Source of the DNA: CAYJBP01 sp964372025
GTDB lineage: Bacteria > Bacillota > Dehalobacteriia > UBA4068
Assembly (NCBI GenBank): GCA_964372025.1
Contig: CAYJPF010000011.1
Location: forward strand, 1-39,346
Reading direction: 5' to 3'
Length of the DNA: 39,346 nucleotides
Position 1 is the first letter of the stretch. Every line of letters starts with the position of its first letter. Shown here piece after piece: positions 16,423 through 25,158 of the stretch. The notes beneath the pieces are model-generated. The model searched no databases and was not told where the DNA came from. It was given only the letters and a program-made list of their open reading frames with translations. The translations under genes were made by a program, and so were the position numbers.

Positions 16423-18267
16423 ATGTATAAAGATGGAGCTTGGGTTGCTTTAGAGCCTGTCTTGGCGGTTAACTTTACATCTCCTGATAATTCCATGCCC
16501 ACCGAAGACGAATACTGGCAGGCTGTAGGTATCACCACAACAGAAGCCGCAGCTAAAGGGCTTAAGCTTGAAGGCTGGTATTATGAAGAAGCCAGCGGTG
16601 CAAAAAAGGAAGTTACTAACATCTTTGCCAGCACTCATCAAAATAAGAATTTCTATCCGATTATCACAAGAGAAATTACGCTTCAATTGGCAGACGGAAG
16701 TGTTAAAAAAGCAAGCACCATCTTTGATGGCGCAGCTAAGTTTGGCACATCGTTCAGTTTTTATATGTCAAATATAAAAGACTTAGAAAGTTATATTTGG
16801 ACGGATGATCAAGATGATCAAGTAAATATTGCTGCGCTTAACTTCATTGATCTTGATGCCAACACTACTTTTAAACAAGGAGCTGAACTCGAGAGCTTTA
16901 TAGGAGCCAGGTCTTTAGCTACCGGAGATGAAGAAATTACCAAAATGTTCTTGTTAAGATATTTACAGGATAACAACTTGGCAGGTGCTACTGATACTGT
17001 AGTATTCACTACTTCTTTACCCACAGAAGTAAAATGGGCAGCAGGTGAACCGCCGGCAGCCGGCGCTTATCTTACCGAGGAGCATTTTGCATCTTATCAA
17101 ATTGGTTATACCGTTAATGGCGGTGAGTCAGCGATTGTTGATTTAAAAATCTATCCTATATTAATCAATGTAGGCATGTATCACAGATCTTATACTGTAC
17201 AGGGTTCTAATATTATGGTAGGTGCCGGTTATCATGAAGATGATGGTACTTTCCTCGATCCGGCTCAGTATGGCGGTACCGGTTATTATACCGGTATATC
17301 GGGTGGCTCTCTAAGCCTCGAGAGTTTTGATTTTAGGGTAAATAATTTCTATTCTGATAGCCAGTTTAGTATTGGCGGAAGTGTTAATCTGTACAGCTCA
17401 ATCGACTTAGTTATGGATTGGTATAAAAATAATAATAACTACGTGGCAAATAACTATGATGCTTTTGTAATTGAGCATATTGCTAAGAATAATATTCAAT
17501 TCCCGATGCTTTATAAAGGTGCTGCCGATCTTTATTTAACCACAGCTGATGTATTGCAAGGTTATCCCCAGCTTGATGGCCAAGGCAACTATCATATTGC
17601 AAATGCAAATGCTAGAACACCTCATTATGTTTTTGCTGCCGACAGCTATGCCGATAGTAAAGTGTATGACGGCTTCGGTTATACCATGGGCGATGCCGCC
17701 ACTACCAATATTGATAGTGCTGCTTTCTTAGCCGCAATAGAGGGCGATATTGCGCCTGTAATCAATAGCTTGGATAATGGTCAACAATTAGTAGTGCGTT
17801 TTTGGGATGAAGCAAGTCAATCCTCTACTTTATCCACTTTTACTACCCCGGCTGATGTAGATGTATACTATGTTCCTTTCAAAATCTTTGTAGCAAACTA
17901 TGATGCAGCAGCTAATGAGTATGAAGTACATGCTGCTGAAGCTGAAAGTGTATCCAGCTCAGACAATGCCTATATTGCTACCATCACCATCACCCCCGCT
18001 CAATCCGATGATCCTGATCGCGGCGATGATCCTATCCCCGGTGGCGAAGAAGTGATTATCGAAGAAGATACCACTCCTTTAGCCGATGTTCCCACCCCAG
18101 AACAACCTACTTTGATAACCGAAGAGGAAGTTGTGATTGTTGAAGACGAAACCCCCTTGGGCAATTTACCTCAAACCGGTGCAGTTGGCGTAAGTAGCAG
18201 TATGTTTGCCCTACTGGGCATGGCTATTCTTTCGGGCCTAGGCCTTACCCTTAAGAAACGCAAGTAG
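16423..18267 (+). CDS. LPXTG surface protein, C-terminal part: InlB-like repeat and sortase anchor
   Basis: This is the 614-residue continuation, in the same frame, of the protein that stops at TAG 16420. Near residues 40-70 it has a Listeria/Bacteroides (InlB B-type) repeat pattern (GLKLEGWYYEE...). Large unrecognised domains follow, then an acidic Pro/Glu-rich wall-spanning region (EEDTTPLADVPTPEQP). The C-terminus is a complete sorting signal: LPQTG, a hydrophobic helix and KKRK. There is no Shine-Dalgarno before ATG 16423 and no signal peptide, so it is unlikely to be an independent gene. Product and anchor would be made only by read-through, by suppression, or if the TAG is an assembly error. 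Confidence 0.8.
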   Translation: MYKDGAWVALEPVLAVNFTSPDNSMPTEDEYWQAVGITTTEAAAKGLKLEGWYYEEASGAKKEVTNIFASTHQNKNFYPIITREITLQLADGSVKKASTIFDGAAKFGTSFSFYMSNIKDLESYIWTDDQDDQVNIAALNFIDLDANTTFKQGAELESFIGARSLATGDEEITKMFLLRYLQDNNLAGATDTVVFTTSLPTEVKWAAGEPPAAGAYLTEEHFASYQIGYTVNGGESAIVDLKIYPILINVGMYHRSYTVQGSNIMVGAGYHEDDGTFLDPAQYGGTGYYTGISGGSLSLESFDFRVNNFYSDSQFSIGGSVNLYSSIDLVMDWYKNNNNYVANNYDAFVIEHIAKNNIQFPMLYKGAADLYLTTADVLQGYPQLDGQGNYHIANANARTPHYVFAADSYADSKVYDGFGYTMGDAATTNIDSAAFLAAIEGDIAPVINSLDNGQQLVVRFWDEASQSSTLSTFTTPADVDVYYVPFKIFVANYDAAANEYEVHAAEAESVSSSDNAYIATITITPAQSDDPDRGDDPIPGGEEVIIEEDTTPLADVPTPEQPTLITEEEVVIVEDETPLGNLPQTGAVGVSSSMFALLGMAILSGLGLTLKKRK

Positions 18268-18314
18268 TTAAATTTAAAAAGAGGCTACTGTGCTAATTTT
18301 GATAACAAAAAAGA

Positions 18315-18347
18315 AAACGAGCGCCCAAAAGGGTAGCTCGTTTTTTT
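18315..18347 (+). terminator. Intrinsic terminator after the first LPXTG protein
   Basis: AAACGAGC (18315-18322) pairs with GCTCGTTT (18336-18343), with an inner GCCC/GGGT stem, followed by a run of T. Confidence 0.85.
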
Positions 18348-18445
18348 GCTTGCTGATGCAATTTTTGTGGTAAAACATACAAAAAAATTTACATTATATC
18401 GCAGGTTAAGGCTGGCTAATTGTTGTCCTAAGCATAGGCTACCCT

Positions 18446-18655
18446 TTTAGATGTAAACTCCTGCTTAGGTTGCGTAACTACTTTAGATAAATTGTGACTC
18501 TATCTGCTTATTAAGTTGTAATATTCAGACTTTTTGTTACGTGTTGGCCTTTAGCTGGGCATTAGGTATTTTATGAAAAAAAATTAATAAAAAGTAAAAA
18601 AAAACTAGAAAAATATGTGAAATGTAACCGAAATGTAACCAAAGTATGGTATTAT
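18446..18655 (+). promoter_or_regulatory. Upstream region and promoter of the second LPXTG protein
   Basis: It is homologous to 14733-14945: TTTTAGATG..CTCCTGCTTAGG near 18446-18474, then a 47-bp block at 18511-18557. It ends in two exact TGTAACC boxes (18623-18629 and 18634-18640, 11 bp apart) and an extended -10, TGGTATTAT (TATTAT 18650-18655). The distance from second box to -10 is 16 bases in both copies. Confidence 0.7.
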
Positions 18656-18661
18656 ATTAAT

Positions 18662-18906
18662 ATAGCCTAGGGCAATGGGTTTTGCCCCAAGCGGTCTTTG
18701 ATAAATAATCCAAGCTAAAGGAGGGTTTATACGGGGGGAACCACTAAATGGTTATAAATTCTTAGACAATATCAAAATACTTAAAAATATTTAAGTATTT
18801 GCTGTAAAATGTAACAAAATGAAATTAAAGATATAGGTTTTGAATTGGTATTAAAATAACCAATAAAAATAAAAAACAGAAATAAAAAATGTAAGGAGAA
18901 TGGAAG
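18662..18906 (+). other. Long structured 5' leader of the vWA/Cna_B protein
   Basis: About 245 bases lie between promoter and start codon. They contain at least three hairpins: GGGCAA/TTGCCC (18670-18687), AACCA/TGGTT (around 18749-18763) and an 11-bp stem AAATACTTAAA/TTTAAGTATTT (18775-18800). A G-rich single-stranded stretch (GGAGGG ... GGGGGG) lies between the first two. The first LPXTG gene lacks such a leader. I could not match it to a known riboswitch. Confidence 0.5.
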
Positions 18907-21900
18907 ATGATAACAAAATTAAAGAAAATGTCAAAATCCCAATGGCTAGCCGTATTAGGCGCCACCTTAATTCTGGCCGCATTGATTATGATGCCTTTTG
19001 TGCAAGCGCAGGCAACGGGTAGCGAGCAGATTGGTAGTAAGTTTTTTGATTACGAACTTACTACTCCAGGAATTTCGGATACTTTAGGAGATACTCTTAA
19101 GTACGACTCTGAAGAAGGTTCGCTAGATACAGCAGGTGATATTAGCCTAAGCAAAATTGCTGAACCTGTAATTGTTGATGGTAAAACTATCGAAAACCAA
19201 TTCGATATCACTTTAACAGTTACCGCACCGGTAACTACTACCAGTACCTCTACTACAGTAGCTGCTAATAGTGCTACGGTTTTGGTTTTGGATAGATCTT
19301 CATCTATGAACACTTCGATAGCATCTATGAAAGCTGCAGCAAATAGCTTTATCGACAGCTATGGTATTGCTTCATATGAGGACGATGGCACTACACCTGT
19401 TTATTATAGTGCTAAAAGAATGATTGCTGTTGTTTATTATGGCTCTAGGGCTGAAGCTGTAAGTGGCAAAGTAGACGGCAAATCTGTATATTGGTTTAAT
19501 GTTGCTACCGAAGAAGGTCGTGCAGCTGCAAAAACTGCAGTGAATTTTAATGGCTTGAATGGTAACAATAATGTATCGCAAGGAACATTTATGCAAGGCG
19601 GCCTTTTAGTTGCCAAATCGCTTTTAGATAATGATAGCTTTAAGGGCACGGATGGTTTGATTAATGGTATTGAAAATAGAAATGTGATTTTAATGGCAGA
19701 TGGTGAGCCTACTTTCCATCATGATACATTACATACTGATACCCAAATTAAAAATTTCGCTGAGCTTTTAGTAGTAAATGATGGTGGAGGTTCTGACTCT
19801 GGTAGTGTTTCTGGTGCTGACGATAAGAACTATGCAAAAAATGTTGCTACTTATCTGAAAAACGCTACCAAGAGCAATGCCACTATCTTCACTGTACTAT
19901 ACCGGGAAACTGCTAACAGCGCAATCAACTTGATGAAAAGCATTGCTACAGCCGAAGCGAATGCTTTACAAGCCTCAACAGCTGCCGGCGACTTAACAGC
20001 TAAATTTAATGATATTCTAAACAAAATTGAAGAAGACACAAGTACCTCCACCATCACCGGTACAGTAACCGACCCGATGGCAGATTATATTAATTTCTTG
20101 AATTTTGAAGGCGCTTCTGCAGGCGCTTCACTCACTGCTGATGGCTTCACCTGGGAATTAATCAAGGAAAATGCCACTAATTATGAAGGTGCTGAAGGAG
20201 AAACCCCCACATCCTACACCTACACCCTAAAATACCGAGTAGAATTAGATCCCACCGATTTAGCAGCAGATCAATTCTACCCAACCAATAAAGAAACAAC
20301 CTTCACCTACGGTGAAACAGATAGCCAAACAACCTTACACTTCCCAGTCCCCACAGTAAAAGCCTTATTTGCTAACTTAAACTTCATCAAGGTAGATGCC
20401 GCAACTGATGAGCCTATCAGTGCTACTGCAACTTTCACTTTGCAGCGTACCGGCGTAGCAACTACTACAACTCATAACTCTGCTGCAGATGGTTCTGTTA
20501 CTATTAGCGGTTTACGCAATGGTAGCTATACTTTAACCGAAACGGCTGCTCCTAACAACTATATTGCATATGCTACACCTGTTACATTTGATGTAAGCTT
20601 TGGCAAAATAAGCAATATTCAAAACTGGCCAGCTCAAGAAGGAACAACAATTCCCGCCAATAATGATGACACCTATCTTTTCGCCAACAGCCTCGATCAA
20701 CAAAATACCAGACTAACCATTAATAAAGTTTGGGTGGGCGAAGATAGCGATTACAGACCTAGCAGTGTTTCCGTAAAGCTTTATAAAGTTGAAGGCGCAA
20801 CTGAAACTGAGCTGGAGACTATTGTAATCCAAGATCCTTGGACTGCTCAAACTACAAGTACTTATCCGTTGGTAAATGCCAATGGTAGCCCAATTACCTA
20901 CAAAATTGTTGAGCAAGATCAAGATGCTTTAAGTAATTATGATGAACCTACTTATAGCTTATATGCCGGTGATGGTGAATTAACAGTAACCAACACCTTT
21001 AATAAACCTCAAATTGAGCTGGATGTTACCAAAAACTGGATCGATATCGAGCGTGATGTAGATCGAACCTTTTCCCTTAAACTAGAGCGCCAGGCAGCCG
21101 GTTCGGAAACATGGGAAACCGTAATTGCAAGCCAAACCTTTACCGGAAGCGGCGGTGCCTTTGCGATTGGTGAAAATGCTAAATTTGATGCATATGATAA
21201 GTATGGCAAAGCCTATACCTATAAAATTACCGAGGTTTCTGCTAGTGGTATTTATACGGTAAGCTATCAAACTCAAAGTATTGATGCAAGTACAATCACT
21301 GGCGGTTCCGCTACCTTTGAGTTAACCAATACCTTATTGCCAGCTACAACAGGCAGCTTAGCCGGTGCAAAAACCTGGTATACTTATGATGAAGCTGTTA
21401 CTAAACCGGATATTAGGATAACCTTAGTTGCTGATGGTGAAGAGACTAATAAGTATGTTGATTTAACAAATGACGAAGCAGCAAATCATGATTGGAAATA
21501 TAGCTTTAGTAATTTAGATTTGTATAAATTTACCTACAATGAAGATGATAATAGCATTGAGTCTATTACCGAAATTACTTATAGTGCTAAAGAAAGTTAT
21601 TTAACCCCCGGTTTTGATAATTCCGATTGGTATGCTATCAGCAGCAGTACCGATACCTCTACTACAGATATTAACTTTAGTAATAGATATAAGGGTAGCG
21701 TTGATATTGCTATTAGCAAAACATGGGATAATTTAACAGAAGGTCACCCCACTATCAGCTATGACCTATATCGTGATGGCGAGCAGATTGATGCTTATCC
21801 GGAAGATGATAGCAAAGATGCCTATGAATTTACCGGCGCAATAACTACTTCTGCAACTATCTATACCGACTTACCTAAATATAGCGCAACCGGTCATAAA

Positions 21901-24753
21901 TATGTTTATGATGTACGTGAAGTTGTATTAGGCGATGATGCCAACATGTACAATATGATCAATAAACAACGTACCGAAAGCAGCGATACCATTACCTTTG
22001 CCTTTACTAATACTAAAGCAAGCGAAGGCGTTAGCATTAGCGGCAATAAATATTGGATTCAAGCTTCGGATAGCTATCCGGCCGTAACTATCAATTTGCA
22101 TAGCTCTGCATCTACAGAGGAAGATCAAATTGAAGCTACTTATTCAATAGCTGCCGGCGATAGCGCTAATTACAATTCGGCTTATAGCTTTAGCGATTTG
22201 CCTGCCTATACTTATGAAACTATTGCCGATACCAACCCGGAAGATGATATTGATGATAGCAAAGTTGTAAAAACTGCTATTACTTATTGGATTACCGAAG
22301 AAGTTCCTGCCGGTTATACCTCCGTTTATAGCTATATAAGTGGTACTAATGATAATAATGAAGTTGTTATAGCCGAAGGTGAAACAACTAAAACTGCAGT
22401 AATTAATATAACTAATACTAAAACTGCTGATGTAGATGAACAAATTACTATTACCGTAAAGAAAGAATGGGTTTTAGTAGGTGATGCCGATAAGGACGAC
22501 TTAACCTTTAACTTATTAGAGCGTACTTATGATAGCGAGAACAACCCCATTGATACCCCAACCGGTAGCAGTTTAGACTTAGCTACTAATGATTCACCTG
22601 CCCAAGTAGTATTTACCGCTAATAAGTATAAGCTTGTAGAAGGCAGTTTAGAATTAATTGAGTATTATGTAAGCGAAACTGCCCCGGCAGACGCCAACTA
22701 TACCGGCACAATTACCGGCGGTAAAGTTGAAAATGGTGATGATTTTGTATTCACTGCAACTAATACCATGAATCAAGTATCTGCCGAAATTAAAGTAGCT
22801 AAAGTTTGGTCTAAGCCTAGCAATATTAGTGAACAAGGTGTTACCTTCACTCTTTATCAAGATAATGCCCCTGTTTCAACCCTGGTATTAACCGCTTCCC
22901 AAACTGAGATGTTAGCAGATGGCAGCTATCAATACTTTGCTTTTGCAAATGCAACTGGCGGTTTTGATTGGCCAACATATAATTTCACCGATAATGAAGC
23001 TTATGTATATACTATTGCAGAAACTGTAGTACCTAGCGGATTTAGCAGTGAAACTGCAGAAACTGCAAAAATGGCAAACTTTGGTGAAAATACTATTACC
23101 AATACCTATATAACTACCGAGCATGAAGGTTTTGAAGCTACTAAAACCTGGTTTGCTCCGGAAGGTTATGATATTCCGGCTATCGACTTAGTTCTGTATC
23201 GCTATACCACTGATATGGCTGATGCTACTGAAGTTGCCCGTAAGCCTATTGCTGCTCAAACCGGTACTGTTGCTCCAATTACTAATACGGTAAACTTCTT
23301 ACAAACTGATGATGGCTATGAATTAAATAAATATGATGCTCAACACAATTACTATCATTACTTTGTGGCCGAAGAATTAGCAAATGGCGATCCGGTTCCC
23401 GGATTTACTCAAGATGATCGCGTTATTGATGAAGAGGGTAATTATGAAAAGCCTTTAGCAATTGTTAACCGTATTGCTCAAGACTATATCAACATTACTG
23501 TAATTAAGGATTGGGAGCATCATGATAATGAAAGCACAGACTATCCTGCCGAAGTTATAGTAACCTTAGCACCTGCTTCTGCTACTACTACCGGCCAGCA
23601 AGCACTTAATGCTGATAATAGCTGGGAATATACATATGGTCAATTACCGGTATACGATTTAACTACCGGCCAGGAAATTGCTTATACTGTTACCGAAAAT
23701 AATGTTGAATATTATACCAGCACAGTTTCTGAATTAGTATTTAACGAGGAAAAGCAGCGTTATGAATTTACTATCACCAATGAATACGATCCTTACTTAT
23801 ACCAGTTAGTACGTATTTATAAGAGCAATATCGGCGGCGTATTTGCTGAAAATAATATCCCCGGAGATATTCAAAAGTTAACCCAAGCTGCTGTAAATAT
23901 GGGTAACCTTGATACTGCCGGTAAGAGCGAAGATCCTTCCCTGTATACCGATTATAATGGTTTAACTTATAACTATGATGCTACCCAAGGCACTGAAGGT
24001 AGTGCCGGCAGCCCCTCGGTAAAAATTATTGAGCGTGGTAATTTGTATCAAGTAGTTTTAGTTTATACCTATGGTGAGGAAATTCCGGATGATAAAACCA
24101 CAGGTATCGAAATTATTAAAACTGCAAATACCGGCTCCGTAACTACTGGTTCTACTGTAAACTATACCCTTACCGTAAACAATACCGGTAATCAAGCTGT
24201 AATGGCAACCATTGCTGATGATATGTTTGATGGTAGAGCAACTAATATCTTAGTAGATGGCGTAGCCGCCGTTGTTAATGCAGGTTCTATTGATTTAGGT
24301 CAAATTAATGCCGGTGCAAGTGTAGTTATTACTTATTCGTATACCACTACTGTAGCAGGTACGGTTGATAATACCGCAACAGTTGATGCTATCGTAATTA
24401 ATACACAAGAAGAATTAACTGATAGTGATGATTTAACTGTAACCGTAACCAACCCCATCATCGACATCGAGCGTAACCCGGATCCCGAGCCGGAAGAAGA
24501 AGATGATATTGTAGAAATCGAACCCGATACCACTCCTTTGGCTCCTGCTCCGATCGTTATCGAAGAGCCTACCACTCCTTTAGCTCCGGCTCCTGCCGAA
24601 GAAGTATTGATTATCGAAGAGGAAACTCCTTTAGGTAACTTACCTCAAACCGGTGCTGCTGGTATCTCCGTTCAAATGATGTTAGCTGCAGGCATTATGC
24701 TACTTGCCATCTCCGGCTTAGCCATTATCCCCAAAGCTAAAAAATCTAAATAA
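18907..24753 (+). CDS. Large LPXTG adhesin: vWA domain, SpaA-like domain, about nine Cna_B modules, DUF11-like domain
   Basis: The protein has 1948 residues. A signal peptide (residues about 1-36) is followed by a von Willebrand A domain with MIDAS motif DRSSS (129-133), extending to about 400. A SpaA/prealbumin-like module follows (FIKVDAATDEPISATATF). Nine Cna_B-type modules come next, each starting with a K-x-W strand (KVWVGED, KNWIDIE, KTWYTYD, KTWDNLT, KYWIQAS, KEWVLVG, KVWSKPS, KTWFAPE, KDWEHHD) and ending with ITE/VTE and TNT. A DUF11-like module and an acidic Pro-rich linker lead to LPQTG, a hydrophobic helix and basic tail. It resembles tip-pilin adhesins whose Lys-Asn/Asp isopeptide bonds need the Glu of each module. 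AAGGAG is eight bases before the ATG. No sortase is in the window. Confidence 0.93.
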   Translation: MITKLKKMSKSQWLAVLGATLILAALIMMPFVQAQATGSEQIGSKFFDYELTTPGISDTLGDTLKYDSEEGSLDTAGDISLSKIAEPVIVDGKTIENQFDITLTVTAPVTTTSTSTTVAANSATVLVLDRSSSMNTSIASMKAAANSFIDSYGIASYEDDGTTPVYYSAKRMIAVVYYGSRAEAVSGKVDGKSVYWFNVATEEGRAAAKTAVNFNGLNGNNNVSQGTFMQGGLLVAKSLLDNDSFKGTDGLINGIENRNVILMADGEPTFHHDTLHTDTQIKNFAELLVVNDGGGSDSGSVSGADDKNYAKNVATYLKNATKSNATIFTVLYRETANSAINLMKSIATAEANALQASTAAGDLTAKFNDILNKIEEDTSTSTITGTVTDPMADYINFLNFEGASAGASLTADGFTWELIKENATNYEGAEGETPTSYTYTLKYRVELDPTDLAADQFYPTNKETTFTYGETDSQTTLHFPVPTVKALFANLNFIKVDAATDEPISATATFTLQRTGVATTTTHNSAADGSVTISGLRNGSYTLTETAAPNNYIAYATPVTFDVSFGKISNIQNWPAQEGTTIPANNDDTYLFANSLDQQNTRLTINKVWVGEDSDYRPSSVSVKLYKVEGATETELETIVIQDPWTAQTTSTYPLVNANGSPITYKIVEQDQDALSNYDEPTYSLYAGDGELTVTNTFNKPQIELDVTKNWIDIERDVDRTFSLKLERQAAGSETWETVIASQTFTGSGGAFAIGENAKFDAYDKYGKAYTYKITEVSASGIYTVSYQTQSIDASTITGGSATFELTNTLLPATTGSLAGAKTWYTYDEAVTKPDIRITLVADGEETNKYVDLTNDEAANHDWKYSFSNLDLYKFTYNEDDNSIESITEITYSAKESYLTPGFDNSDWYAISSSTDTSTTDINFSNRYKGSVDIAISKTWDNLTEGHPTISYDLYRDGEQIDAYPEDDSKDAYEFTGAITTSATIYTDLPKYSATGHKYVYDVREVVLGDDANMYNMINKQRTESSDTITFAFTNTKASEGVSISGNKYWIQASDSYPAVTINLHSSASTEEDQIEATYSIAAGDSANYNSAYSFSDLPAYTYETIADTNPEDDIDDSKVVKTAITYWITEEVPAGYTSVYSYISGTNDNNEVVIAEGETTKTAVINITNTKTADVDEQITITVKKEWVLVGDADKDDLTFNLLERTYDSENNPIDTPTGSSLDLATNDSPAQVVFTANKYKLVEGSLELIEYYVSETAPADANYTGTITGGKVENGDDFVFTATNTMNQVSAEIKVAKVWSKPSNISEQGVTFTLYQDNAPVSTLVLTASQTEMLADGSYQYFAFANATGGFDWPTYNFTDNEAYVYTIAETVVPSGFSSETAETAKMANFGENTITNTYITTEHEGFEATKTWFAPEGYDIPAIDLVLYRYTTDMADATEVARKPIAAQTGTVAPITNTVNFLQTDDGYELNKYDAQHNYYHYFVAEELANGDPVPGFTQDDRVIDEEGNYEKPLAIVNRIAQDYINITVIKDWEHHDNESTDYPAEVIVTLAPASATTTGQQALNADNSWEYTYGQLPVYDLTTGQEIAYTVTENNVEYYTSTVSELVFNEEKQRYEFTITNEYDPYLYQLVRIYKSNIGGVFAENNIPGDIQKLTQAAVNMGNLDTAGKSEDPSLYTDYNGLTYNYDATQGTEGSAGSPSVKIIERGNLYQVVLVYTYGEEIPDDKTTGIEIIKTANTGSVTTGSTVNYTLTVNNTGNQAVMATIADDMFDGRATNILVDGVAAVVNAGSIDLGQINAGASVVITYSYTTTVAGTVDNTATVDAIVINTQEELTDSDDLTVTVTNPIIDIERNPDPEPEEEDDIVEIEPDTTPLAPAPIVIEEPTTPLAPAPAEEVLIIEEETPLGNLPQTGAAGISVQMMLAAGIMLLAISGLAIIPKAKKSK

Positions 24754-24762
24754 GCTATAAAC

Positions 24763-24800
24763 AAAAGGGCTGTCGCAATAACTGCGACAGCCCTTTTTAA
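24763..24800 (+). terminator. Terminator after the large adhesin, GGGCTGTCGCA type
   Basis: AAAAGGGCTGTCGCA (24763-24777) pairs perfectly with TGCGACAGCCCTTTT (24783-24797), with loop ATAAC and a T run. Confidence 0.9.
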
Positions 24801-24840
24801 TTATATCTATGGAGGTTATCAGTTTCTTACTTTATATTTC

Positions 24841-25023
24841 GGGCTGTTTTGGCTTCGCCAAAAGGCGCCGGTTTTAAGCCTATTTTACTTCCTGCCAGCT
24901 TTTTTGTTGGGATTTTGATTTGCTTGCTTAGTTTTTTTGGTAGGCTTAAAACCTTTTTAAGACCTTGGGGGCTCTGCCCCCAATACCCCCGCAATTTTTT
25001 GTAAAAAATTGAGTAAAACTTTA
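24841..25023 (-). repeat. Dispersed 3'-end repeat, copy C, apparently full length (about 183 bp)
   Basis: Read on the minus strand it starts AAAGTTTTACTC and has a T/A hairpin and TTGGGGGCAGAGCCCCCAA. It then has GGTTTTAAGCC, a short variable middle, GGCTTAAAACC, and a hairpin around TTTTGGC/GCCAAAA ending AACAGCCC. A 13-bp inverted repeat (24870-24882 with 24942-24954) brackets the middle. The same order occurs at 38163-38582. Confidence 0.75.
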
Positions 25024-25085
25024 AAAAATTAGTTTATGCGATAGCCCCTCTAATCTGCAATCTGCTAGTTGGGGTAGTGCATGCA

Positions 25086-25131
25086 AATGGGGCTGCTGCA
25101 AATGATTTTCTTCATTTGCGGCAGCCCCATT
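25086..25131 (-). terminator. Terminator after the SLH protein gene
   Basis: A 20-bp stem with one mismatch (25086-25105 with 25112-25131), containing GGGGCTGCTGCAAATGA, lies 28 bp beyond the SLH gene stop. It belongs to the same GGGGCTG(T/C)CGCA stem family. Confidence 0.75.
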
Positions 25132-25158
25132 TAGCTTATTTAGATATTAATTGCTCTT

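Noticed and set aside
14902..18640. Naming the TGTAACC boxes as Pho boxes
   Set aside because: The spacing fits an OmpR/PhoB-type regulator, but the sequence does not match the known Bacillus TTAACA or E. coli CTGTCA boxes, so no specific regulator is assigned.
18662..18770. Fluoride or c-di-AMP riboswitch in the adhesin leader
   Set aside because: The GGGCAATGGGTTTTGCCC hairpin and the GGGGGGAACCA stretch look superficially similar to parts of these motifs, but the other conserved segments (CTGATG..CCTACT, or GGGGTGAA and the second AATCC block) are absent.
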